Below are positions 46,001 through 53,457 of a stretch of DNA of 64,000 nt, in pieces. This DNA is from Akkermansia muciniphila (GTDB lineage: Bacteria > Verrucomicrobiota > Verrucomicrobiia > Verrucomicrobiales > Akkermansiaceae): positions 1 to 64,000 of the forward strand of contig CAMDAD010000011.1 of assembly GCA_945888515.1 (NCBI GenBank), written 5' to 3'. Under the pieces are notes generated by a model. That model was not told where the DNA came from. It did not search any database and worked only from the letters and a program-made list of their open reading frames with translations. How positions within the stretch are numbered: the stretch's first letter is position 1; the number at the start of each line of letters is the position of its first letter. The position numbers and the translations under genes are program-made.

Positions 46001-47049
46001 GCGGTGGCCCGCTCGATGTCGATCTGGATAATCCCGCCACCGCAGGTGCCTCCTTCTTCGACTTCAACGGCAGCGGCAACGCCTTCGGTGGCGGCTTCGT
46101 CCTCGGCTCCACCACCGCCAACAACGTTGTGCGCGTCCTCAACTCGATCGGGATCAACAACAACGGCGGCAGCCGAACGGTCACGGTGCCAGTCGGCGCC
46201 GGCGGCGATTCCGCCGAACTCGCGGGCGCGGTCACTCCGGGCACTGCGAGCGGCGTGTCCGGCCTCCTCAAAAACGGCGGCGGCCTGCTGACTCTCAGCG
46301 GAGCCAACACCTACATCGGCAACACGACGGTCAACGAGGGATCGCTTACCCTTGCCGCAACTGGACAACTGAGGTTCAAGCCTACAACGAACGGCAATAG
46401 CAACAAGATCTTCGATGCATCGCCCGACACCATCCCTCCTGCACTCAATCCAGTGGTATTGAATGGAGCTTTTGAAATTGATCTCAGTACGACTTCGGTC
46501 GCCACTGGTAACTCGTGGACTTTGGTCGACCTCGCTTCCGTCAATGCCACCTTCGGTGCCGACTTCGATGTGCTGGAATTTACCGATAACGACCTCGACA
46601 ACGTCTGGACCAAGGTCGATGCCTCTGGCCACAACTGGAGTTTCAGCGAAGCCACTGGTGTGCTGACGGTTGTACCCGCCGGCTATATCACTTGGATCAC
46701 GGGAACTTTTGCAAACGGCACCGTTCCTCTTGCGCAACAAGGAAAATCCGCAGATCCAGATGGAGACGGCATCAGCAACCTACTCGAATACGCAATAGCT
46801 GGTCTAGATCCTACCGTATCCAATGGTTCGATGGGTAGCTTTACCGACAATGTGCTGTCCTACTCCAAGCGACTGCCTCTTGACTCCAGCCTGAGCTATA
46901 AGATCGAACAATCGATCGACCTCGGCGTGACACCATGGGCAGAAGTGCCTGCCGGCATCGACTATATCAATAACGGCACTACGATTTCGTATGATCTCCC
47001 GGCGAATATGCAGCGTAATTTCATTCGTCTGCAAGTGACCACTCCTTGA
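43081..47049 (+). CDS. Giant exported protein with autotransporter-associated beta-strand repeats
   Basis: A 1322-residue secreted protein. Signal peptide residues 1-25 (LPILGTYLAALGCSAHA). The body is Thr/Asn/Gly/Ser-rich beta-helix sequence with repeats of the type L-x-K-x-G-x-G-T-L-x-L-x-G-x-N-T-Y-x-G-x-T-x-I-x-x-G-T-L at about residues 450-480, 691-720, 801-830, 897-928 and 1061-1090. A DxNxxxNW unit (WDINTSSNWKTS) is near 614. The end has the calcium-loop-like PDGDGISNLLEYAIAG near 1225 and a final beta module also seen in the cytochrome protein downstream. Such proteins are abundant in Verrucomicrobia and thought to be surface or secreted structural or adhesive proteins; no enzyme domain is visible. 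Coding strand is extremely C-rich between about 43200 and 46300. Confidence 0.85.
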   Translation: MKYRRPILPILGTYLAALGCSAHAIDIVKDNNSNALNLGTSWVGGTGPSASDVGLWNNTVSATNAVGSPTINALGADLSWQGIRIANVGGTANTSSATTGVQITNASSANTLTLGTAGIDMSTATQSLLIQSKIALSGNQSWNVTNANTNTNPLGTSGGVLNAGLGEDLVFAAQATTTPMNLGGFTLGTSGTGVIAVTNGYAISNGTLNFANSNTWLQSGSGRQTSLASNLSVTVAANSNLRLRANSGGVNSAAPISVSGSGSKLQMEINNSGASMIQSGNLTFGNGSTLEHLVNQSGAFTVSSPTISTSGTITWLVNGTNVGSTSGVAFSGGLTGNGTIAHRNTATGTNGQVRLSGDNSLFTGSITLDGSSGNRSLRLASATAGSSSATWAVNAANILQVDGVAVNLGTLNGAGSVTNSHASSTAAISVGAGTFSGVISNGTPANGMTLTKTGAGTLALTGANTYSGPTNIQAGTLTTTSAQIGAGAVTVSDTATFGVTQIGGNATFNASTLTLGSAGGATLVLTPAASSSVALVTTSALDINGTNTLRVAGTPVVGTTLIDYTTLGGSSGFAGLNLVMPFRINGFLTDNGSAIVLSTVQDETPKWRNGSGVWDINTSSNWKTSATSTTTNYLQGGAGATDSVIFDDTASGLGPITVTLNSTVTPVAVTVAGTKDYIITGSGTIAGTTGIAKSGGAALTLATANSFSGGVQLTEGTLNVNHASALGSGTLTLADGIVLNNTSGAAITVSPAVASVWNGSFSFTGSNDLNLGGAVTATTSTTVTVAAGTLAVGGIAGPGFGLTKLGAGTLVIGASSYNGSTFVDAGTLRASAAAAFNSTSVTLADVAGVNLDLNGFNQTISTLGGGGTTGGNVLLGGATLTTSSSGTIGALSGAGALVKNSVSTFTIAGNTSGYTGTTTISGGVLDAGNVGDFLGSSGVLTMSNGSVLQGSGTITRTIGNGNAIVAGNGGFAARGGPLDVDLDNPATAGASFFDFNGSGNAFGGGFVLGSTTANNVVRVLNSIGINNNGGSRTVTVPVGAGGDSAELAGAVTPGTASGVSGLLKNGGGLLTLSGANTYIGNTTVNEGSLTLAATGQLRFKPTTNGNSNKIFDASPDTIPPALNPVVLNGAFEIDLSTTSVATGNSWTLVDLASVNATFGADFDVLEFTDNDLDNVWTKVDASGHNWSFSEATGVLTVVPAGYITWITGTFANGTVPLAQQGKSADPDGDGISNLLEYAIAGLDPTVSNGSMGSFTDNVLSYSKRLPLDSSLSYKIEQSIDLGVTPWAEVPAGIDYINNGTTISYDLPANMQRNFIRLQVTTP

Positions 47050-47083
47050 CCATCCGTGGTTCTCTGAACTAGTTTCATTCATC

Positions 47084-47108
47084 AGGGCGGTTCTCCATGA
47101 GCCGTCCT
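47084..47108 (+). terminator. Possible weak terminator or attenuator
   Basis: AGGGCGG (47084-47090) pairs with CCGTCCT (47102-47108) with one G-U pair around an 11-base loop. Only a poor T tract follows, so partial read-through into the next genes is likely. It lies 35 bases behind the repeat-protein stop. Confidence 0.35.
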
Positions 47109-47125
47109 GTGTTTCACGCAGATTC

Positions 47126-48340
47126 TTGATTATGTTCGTCCGTATTTTTAGTATACTCATCTGCTTATTCGCATTCGCAGCAGTTCCATTGTCTGCGGCC
47201 ACTACTCTCGACCCGATGGTCGCTCTCTTTCACAAATGGCAGATGAAAGATGCGGCTGTTATGGTCGAAAAAGCGGCTGAGGGTGGGCACAAACATGTCC
47301 AGTTCTGCATTGCGCTGCAAGCGCAGTTGGATCTGCAGCACCGGGTCAAAGTGATCGGACTCTATCGAGAAAATCGCGACCCTGCTGCCGGAGGAAATGT
47401 CTTCTACCCATCGGACTCGGAAGTCATCAGTGAGCTTAAAAATTATTATACCACATGTTTTTCCAAGGCTGTCGAAAAAAAACTCGCCATCTCGGTGCTC
47501 CTTCATCTCAACGCACACGGCGAGATTCAAGAGTGGCGCAATCATTACGATTTCGATCCGCTCCTGCCGATCTCTGGCATGACCTACGAGGAAAGCGTGC
47601 TGTTGCCCATCGTCGAGAGCCTCGAGGCCACGGTTCCCGCCGACTGGCCGGTCGAACTCTCGTTGCAAGGCGAGATGGGAACCACCGTCTTCAAGTACCC
47701 TGACTCCTGGCGTATCCTGATCGAGCGCCTCCGCTCCCGCGGTAAACTTTCCAGGGCCCGCTTCGGTCTCAGCTTCAATTATCAGGGCGTCGCCGGCAGC
47801 GCCAACGTCGCCGAGACCGATCCCGCAGCGCTCAAGAAACTCTGGGACGCCTGCGACTTCATCGGCGTCTCGATGTATCAGCGCGTCAGCATGCCGCCGC
47901 GGTCGGAGGACTTCGACCTTGCGGTGGGCCTCTTTGCCGGCGAGTTCATCGGCCTCGGCTGCCCGCTCCCTAGCGCCAAGCCGATCCACTTCGTCGAAGT
48001 GGGAATCGGCGGTGGCGGGCTCTCGGATACTGACTGGAAACCGCGCATTCCTGCCACCAACGCCGCCGACGCTGCTCGCGCGCCTTACCTGGGAAGCCCC
48101 AGCGCGACCGAGGTTGACCCATGGTCCGATCCCGCCCTTAAATCCCTTCGCAACGGCTACCACCGCGCCCTTTGCTATTACCTCGCCGACACCCGCCAGC
48201 GGCATCCCGTCCAGCGCGCCTTTTTGTGGAGCTTCGGCTCCTGGGATCCGCAAGGCCTCGGCGAAGCCCGCTTCGCCGACAACGATATCATCCGCTTTAT
48301 CAGCGAGCATAACCGCAAAGTTCCCGGACCCGGATCGTAG
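47126..48340 (+). CDS. Exported TIM-barrel-like protein, possible clan GH-A glycoside hydrolase
   Basis: A 404-residue exported protein (signal peptide about residues 3-24, FVRIFSILICLFAFAAVPLSA). The pattern suggests a (beta/alpha)8 glycosidase: successive strand-like blocks KHVQFCIALQAQL, LAISVLLHLNAHGE, VELSLQGEMGTT with E183, RARFGLSFNYQG, CDFIGVSMYQR, KPIHFVEVGIGGG with E291, and AFLWSFGSWDP. A Glu after strand 4 and another on strand 7 are the acid/base and nucleophile of clan GH-A; 'DFIGVSMY' and 'KPIxxxEVG' resemble GH113-like mannanases. I cannot assign a family with certainty. It begins a run of three closely spaced genes (38 and 36 bases apart) for exported proteins. Confidence 0.6.
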   Translation: MIMFVRIFSILICLFAFAAVPLSAATTLDPMVALFHKWQMKDAAVMVEKAAEGGHKHVQFCIALQAQLDLQHRVKVIGLYRENRDPAAGGNVFYPSDSEVISELKNYYTTCFSKAVEKKLAISVLLHLNAHGEIQEWRNHYDFDPLLPISGMTYEESVLLPIVESLEATVPADWPVELSLQGEMGTTVFKYPDSWRILIERLRSRGKLSRARFGLSFNYQGVAGSANVAETDPAALKKLWDACDFIGVSMYQRVSMPPRSEDFDLAVGLFAGEFIGLGCPLPSAKPIHFVEVGIGGGGLSDTDWKPRIPATNAADAARAPYLGSPSATEVDPWSDPALKSLRNGYHRALCYYLADTRQRHPVQRAFLWSFGSWDPQGLGEARFADNDIIRFISEHNRKVPGPGS

Positions 48341-48378
48341 TCCCGGACCGGAAATCCAAACCCATCGAAACTCATCCG

Positions 48379-51300
48379 ATGATTGCAAACCCGAGCCATC
48401 GTCTCTGCCTCTGCTTCTCCGTCGTCCTCTCCATTGGACCGGTCCTTGCGGTGGACGGCGTCATTCCGAACCTCGCCTACACCCCCGCCGAGCAGTTCAC
48501 CGCCATCAGCCCGCAGTTGAGCTCGCTCCACCTAAACCAGCCCTCGGTTTACAACGGTTACGTCATCTTCGCCGGAAACGCGGTCCACGAGGTCTGGGAC
48601 ATCGCCAATCCTTACGCCCCGGTCAAACGGGCCACCTTCCAGAGCAACTTCCGCTCCGGCGAGGCGGAGTCCCACCAGGTCACATACGCCCGCAAGCCCG
48701 ACGGCACCGCCTACATGGCCAGCATTTCGGGGAAGGGGATCGATATCTGGAATGTCACCAACACCACGGAGCCGGCATTCGTGAGCCAGCTTCAATTACC
48801 TAACATCAACTATGGTGATGTCACCGGCGGCATCTGGGGCATCGCTTGGCATGGCAATCACCTCTACGCCGGCGCCACCACCTATGGGCTCTATGTGATC
48901 GATGTAACCAATCCCGCCGCCCCTGTTCACGTCGCCACGCTGCCACGCACCGCTCTTGGGGGCGTCCCGGCCGGCCCGCTTTTCCCTGTTGGCTCTACCC
49001 TCGTCGTCACCTCACCGAAAAGCTTCCGCGGCATCGCCACGGTGGACATTTCCAACCCACTCCAACCCCGCCTGCTCGATTCGGTCATCCCCGCCAGCGG
49101 CGACTCTTACATCGGCGGCTTTTACAACGGCTTCGCCACCCTCATCACCCCCTTCCGCACCTACGACGTCACCACCGATCCCACGAACATCTCCCTGCTC
49201 GGTAGCACCAACACCCCTTACGGCGAATACACCAGCTTCGCCAACCAAAAGATGTTCTTCGGTGGGATCCGCGGCGGCACCCATGGGGTTTACAAGTATG
49301 ACATCTCCAATCCTGCCGCCCCCGTGCTCGAAGGCCGCTTCGTCGGCCGCGACACCCGCTGGGACGACCAGTTCACCTGTCCCATCGGCAATCTCCTCGC
49401 TGTCGCCGACGACCAACAGGTCGACGGGCAATTTGTCGGCGGACTGATCGTCGTTCACGACACCCAGCCTGATACCACTGGCCCCACCGTCCTCAAGGTG
49501 TTCCCGCAGGATGGTAGCACCGGCCAGCCCCTCAGCGGCGTGGTGTCTGTTTCCCTCAGTGAGTGGCCGGAACTTGCCACCGTCGATCCCTCTTCATTCA
49601 TCCTCCGCCCAGTCGGCGGTGCTCCGCTCGCCGGCATCTGGTCCACCAACCACACGATCCTCAGTTTCGGCTCGAACTCCCCGCTGCTCCCGCTCACCCA
49701 GTATGAGATCGTCCTACCCGCCGGCGGTATTCGCGATCTCGTCGGAAACCCGATCGCTAGTGAGTTCCGCTCCACCTTCCGCACCGGCATCGATGGCATC
49801 TCCGGCTTCCCTGGAAATGCGGCTATCGCTCCCGTCCCGCCAACCGAACTCGGCCAGGCGACCACCTTCTCGCTCGCCATCGAACCCGCCGCCTCCACCG
49901 TTTATCATTGGGACTTCGGTAATGGAAACTTCGCCACCGGCCCGCTCGTCAACTACACCTACGCCGCTCCCGGCCGCTATCCGGTCCGCCTCGACGTCAT
50001 CCCTAGCGGCCCGCGCGTCGATTCCTACGAGGCGGAAAGCGCCAACCTCACCGGAGGCGTCGTCACCAGCAGCTCGAATCTAGGATACTCCGGCACCGCT
50101 TTCGCCGACTTCCCTGGCGGGACCGGCACCAGCGTCGCCGTCACTTGGAACCTCAATCTCACCGAGGCCGCATGGGTCCATCTCGATTTTCGCTACGCCA
50201 ATGGCGGCGCAACCGCCCGCCCGCTCCACCTCCTCGTCAACGGCGGTAGCCCCATCCCGCTCACCTTCGCCACCACACTCGCCTGGAACCAATACCGCAC
50301 CCAAGCCGCGCCCAAGGCCTTCTATCTCCCTGCAGGGGCCAATACCATCGTCCTCCGTGCCACAAACGGCGCCGCAGGCGGTAACATCGACCGCCTCGAC
50401 CTCGTCCATCTCGAGCCCGCTGAAGCCGAAGACGCCGACCTCAGCGCCGGTATCTCCGTCCGCAACTGGTATCCCGGATTCACAGGCAGTGGATTCGCCG
50501 ACTACGAAGCCACCGGCCCCACCGTCCGCATCCGCTGGACGCTCGACCTCGCCGCTCCACTCACCATTCCGCTGAACTTTCGCTACGCTAATGGCAGCAA
50601 CGCTAACCGCGCGCTGAACCTCGTCATCGACGGAAGCCCCCCCCAGTCCCTTCCGTTTCCCGCCACCGGAGCTTGGGGAAGCTTTGCCACTCAGTCCTCG
50701 CCCGTCGTCAGCCTTGCGGCGGGCTCGCATACCATCGACCTCGTCTGCGACGCCGGATCCAGCGGTGGAAACATCGACTCCCTCCTGCTTCCCGCGCGCG
50801 CCACACCGCCCGCCAGCGTAAGCTTCACCCACATCGTCCACCGCCCGCTCACTTCCGATATTCCCTCTAACAGCTCGCCGCTCGCCCTCGACGCTACCCG
50901 CACCACCCTGTGGGTCGCCAATCCCGACACCGATACCGTCACTCGCATCCGCGCCTCCGATTTAGTGAAACTCGGCGAGCACCCAGTCGGCGACCAGCCC
51001 GAAAACCTCGCCGTCGCCCCCGATGGCAAAATCTGGGTCGCCAACCACGGCTCTGCCACCCTAAGCGTGCTTAATGCCGATGGCACTCCGCACGCCACCC
51101 ATCCTCTGCCCCACGCCTCGCGACCCTACGGCCTCGTCTTTTCCAAAGCAGGCACCAGTGCCTATCTCGCTCTCCAGGCCGCCGGAAAAATCGTCCGCAT
51201 CGATCTCGCCACCGGCAGCATCGTCGCCACGATTTCACTCCCTCCCGCCGAAGGTCGCGCCGCAAATCCGCGCGCCCTCGCCCTCGACGCCACCGGCAGC

Positions 51301-53421
51301 CGCCTCTTCGTCACCCGATTCATCTCGCCCGACGCCGGCGGCCTCGTCCACGAGATCGATACTGCCACCTTCACTCCGACCCGTATCTACCACATCAGCG
51401 CCGACCTCGGACCCGACACCTCTATCTCCTCCCGCGGTATACCGAATTACCTCACGGGCATCGGCATCTCTCCCGACGGTACTCGCGCATGGATCCCTTC
51501 GAAAAAGGACAACATCCTCCGCGGTAATCTCCGCGATGGCAACGGCCTAACCCACGACCAATCCGTCCGCTCCATCACCTCCGTCATCGACCTCGCCGGC
51601 TCCACCGACCTTCCCGCCGAGCGCCGCGACTACGACAACCTCGACCGCGCCCACGCCGTCGCCTTCTCACCACTTGGCGACCTCGCCTTCGTCACCCAGC
51701 CCGGCAACAACCTTGTCGAAGTCGTCGATGCTTACACCCGCTCGACCATTACCCAGCTCAACGTCGGGAAGACCCCCACCGGAGTGTTGCTCGATCCAGT
51801 CCATAAGCGGCTCTTCGTCCTCAATTTCCTCGACCGCAGCCTCTCCGCCTTCGACGTCGATGACCTCGTCAACGGCAGCGGAGTCATCGCCCCTGAAATT
51901 GCCCCAGCCGCCAACCTCATCGCTGCCGAGTCCCTCGCACCTCGGGTCCTCATCGGCAAGCAACTCTTCTACGACGCCACCTCCAGCCGCCTCAACAAGG
52001 AAGGATACATGAGTTGCGCCTCCTGCCACCTCGACGGCTCGCACGACGGTCGCACCTGGGACTTCACCGGATTCGGCGAGGGCTTTCGCAATACCATCGA
52101 CCTCCGCGGCCGCGCCGGCACCGCCCACGGCCGCCTCCACTGGACCGGAAACTTCGACGAAGTCCATGACTTCGAAAACCAGATCCGCAACTTCGGAGCT
52201 GGTACCGGCCTTATGGCAAACGCCGACTTTACGACTGGTAACCGTCTCCAAGCGCTCGGCGATCCCAAAGCTGGCCTCAGCGCCGATCTTGACGCCATCG
52301 CCGCCTATGTCGCCTCCCTCGACACCATTCCCGCCAGCCCGCACCGCCATTCGAACGGCTCGCTCACCGAGGACGCCGTCGCCGGTCGCGCCATCTATCA
52401 ATCCCTCAACTGCGCCACCTGCCACAGCGGAGAAGCCTATACCGACAGCCCCACCGCCACCCTTCACGACGTCGGCACCCTGAAATCCTCCTCCGGTCAG
52501 CGCCTCGGAGCCGCCCTCTCCGGCATCGACACGCCCACACTGCGCGGCATCTGGGACACCGCCCCCTATTTCCACGACGGCTCCGCGCCCGACCTTAACG
52601 CCGTCCTCGCCACCGGCCCGCACCACAACGTCACCGGCTCGCTAAACTCCACGCAAACCACCCAGCTCATCGCATGGCTCCAGCAGCTCGACAACACTGA
52701 TCCCGCTGCCACCGTCCTCCCCGCCACGATCGCATTTGCCGCCCTGCCCCCGAAAAACCCGGTCGATCCACCCTTGCATCTCAGCGCCACCGCCAGTTCC
52801 GGCCTTCCCGTCGTGTTCGAAAGTTCCGCACCCACCGTCGCCACCATCACCGGCGACCTCCTCGCCATCCATGGCCCCGGCAGCTCTACCATCACCGCCC
52901 GCCAACCTGGCAACGTCCTCCACCCTGCCGCCCTGCCCGTCGCGCAAACTCTCTTTGTCACCACGCTCGAGCCGCTCTTCGCCAGCTACCTCACCGCTCA
53001 TTTCACAAGCGAACAACTCGCCGATCCGTTGGTTTCCGGACCCCACGCTGACCTAGACAACGACGGTGTCCCGAATTTGCTCGAATACGCTCTTGGCTCC
53101 ACCGATCCCACCGACCGCACCTCTGCCTTCCCTGTCCTCGCATCGCCGCACCTCCCAGTGCCCGGCCAGAAACTCCGTATCACCTACCTCCGCCGCAGCG
53201 GCGGCACCGAGACCAGCGGCATATACATCAGCGGCGACATCACCTACCAGCCCCTCGCCAGCCCCGATTTAACAAACTGGAACATAACCCCCGTCTCCGT
53301 GCTGAATCCATCCAACCTCCCCGCTGCCCCTGAGGGCTTCGAGTGGACCAGCTACGCCATTCTTGATTCCCCCGAGACTGCCCTGAAAGGCTTCATCAGA
53401 CTAAATGTCGAAGCTGAATAG
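48379..53421 (+). CDS. Giant exported diheme cytochrome c with beta-propellers, PKD and carbohydrate-binding-like modules
   Basis: A 1680-residue exported protein. In order: signal peptide (1-24); LVIVD-type beta-propeller (about 35-370, e.g. VHEVWDIANPYAPVKRATF); Ig-like Big_5 domain (about 370-475); PKD domain (about 490-545, VYHWDFGNGNF...YTYAAPGRYPV); two CBM6-like modules (about 550-680, starting SYEAESANLTGG, and about 680-805, starting AEAEDADLSAG), each with a DFRYANG or NFRYANG strand; a YVTN-type propeller (about 820-1170); a diheme domain with CASCH at 1213-1217 and CATCH at 1345-1349, followed by TPTLRGIWDTAPYFHDGS, the MauG/cytochrome c peroxidase signature; a Big_2-like stretch near 1440-1530; and a C-terminal module with DLDNDGVPNLLEYALGS near 1557. 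Function inferred: a surface redox enzyme targeted to polysaccharide. Confidence 0.8.
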   Translation: MIANPSHRLCLCFSVVLSIGPVLAVDGVIPNLAYTPAEQFTAISPQLSSLHLNQPSVYNGYVIFAGNAVHEVWDIANPYAPVKRATFQSNFRSGEAESHQVTYARKPDGTAYMASISGKGIDIWNVTNTTEPAFVSQLQLPNINYGDVTGGIWGIAWHGNHLYAGATTYGLYVIDVTNPAAPVHVATLPRTALGGVPAGPLFPVGSTLVVTSPKSFRGIATVDISNPLQPRLLDSVIPASGDSYIGGFYNGFATLITPFRTYDVTTDPTNISLLGSTNTPYGEYTSFANQKMFFGGIRGGTHGVYKYDISNPAAPVLEGRFVGRDTRWDDQFTCPIGNLLAVADDQQVDGQFVGGLIVVHDTQPDTTGPTVLKVFPQDGSTGQPLSGVVSVSLSEWPELATVDPSSFILRPVGGAPLAGIWSTNHTILSFGSNSPLLPLTQYEIVLPAGGIRDLVGNPIASEFRSTFRTGIDGISGFPGNAAIAPVPPTELGQATTFSLAIEPAASTVYHWDFGNGNFATGPLVNYTYAAPGRYPVRLDVIPSGPRVDSYEAESANLTGGVVTSSSNLGYSGTAFADFPGGTGTSVAVTWNLNLTEAAWVHLDFRYANGGATARPLHLLVNGGSPIPLTFATTLAWNQYRTQAAPKAFYLPAGANTIVLRATNGAAGGNIDRLDLVHLEPAEAEDADLSAGISVRNWYPGFTGSGFADYEATGPTVRIRWTLDLAAPLTIPLNFRYANGSNANRALNLVIDGSPPQSLPFPATGAWGSFATQSSPVVSLAAGSHTIDLVCDAGSSGGNIDSLLLPARATPPASVSFTHIVHRPLTSDIPSNSSPLALDATRTTLWVANPDTDTVTRIRASDLVKLGEHPVGDQPENLAVAPDGKIWVANHGSATLSVLNADGTPHATHPLPHASRPYGLVFSKAGTSAYLALQAAGKIVRIDLATGSIVATISLPPAEGRAANPRALALDATGSRLFVTRFISPDAGGLVHEIDTATFTPTRIYHISADLGPDTSISSRGIPNYLTGIGISPDGTRAWIPSKKDNILRGNLRDGNGLTHDQSVRSITSVIDLAGSTDLPAERRDYDNLDRAHAVAFSPLGDLAFVTQPGNNLVEVVDAYTRSTITQLNVGKTPTGVLLDPVHKRLFVLNFLDRSLSAFDVDDLVNGSGVIAPEIAPAANLIAAESLAPRVLIGKQLFYDATSSRLNKEGYMSCASCHLDGSHDGRTWDFTGFGEGFRNTIDLRGRAGTAHGRLHWTGNFDEVHDFENQIRNFGAGTGLMANADFTTGNRLQALGDPKAGLSADLDAIAAYVASLDTIPASPHRHSNGSLTEDAVAGRAIYQSLNCATCHSGEAYTDSPTATLHDVGTLKSSSGQRLGAALSGIDTPTLRGIWDTAPYFHDGSAPDLNAVLATGPHHNVTGSLNSTQTTQLIAWLQQLDNTDPAATVLPATIAFAALPPKNPVDPPLHLSATASSGLPVVFESSAPTVATITGDLLAIHGPGSSTITARQPGNVLHPAALPVAQTLFVTTLEPLFASYLTAHFTSEQLADPLVSGPHADLDNDGVPNLLEYALGSTDPTDRTSAFPVLASPHLPVPGQKLRITYLRRSGGTETSGIYISGDITYQPLASPDLTNWNITPVSVLNPSNLPAAPEGFEWTSYAILDSPETALKGFIRLNVEAE

Positions 53422-53457
53422 TCTTCGTTGCTCCATACCGTAAACACTTCCTTCATA

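Noticed and set aside
45592-46740. A 382-residue minus-strand open frame
   Set aside because: Antisense to the same repeat protein, with low-complexity composition and no recognisable motif.
43081-47049. The repeats of the giant protein as a CRISPR or DNA-level repeat array
   Set aside because: The repeats are protein-level, degenerate and irregularly spaced; no short identical DNA units with unique spacers are present.
47165-48388. A 407-residue minus-strand open frame
   Set aside because: Antisense to the exported TIM-barrel-like gene, which has a signal peptide, close operon spacing and glycosidase-like motifs.
51667-52626. A 319-residue minus-strand open frame
   Set aside because: Antisense to the cytochrome protein gene, whose heme motifs and domains are unmistakable on the plus strand.
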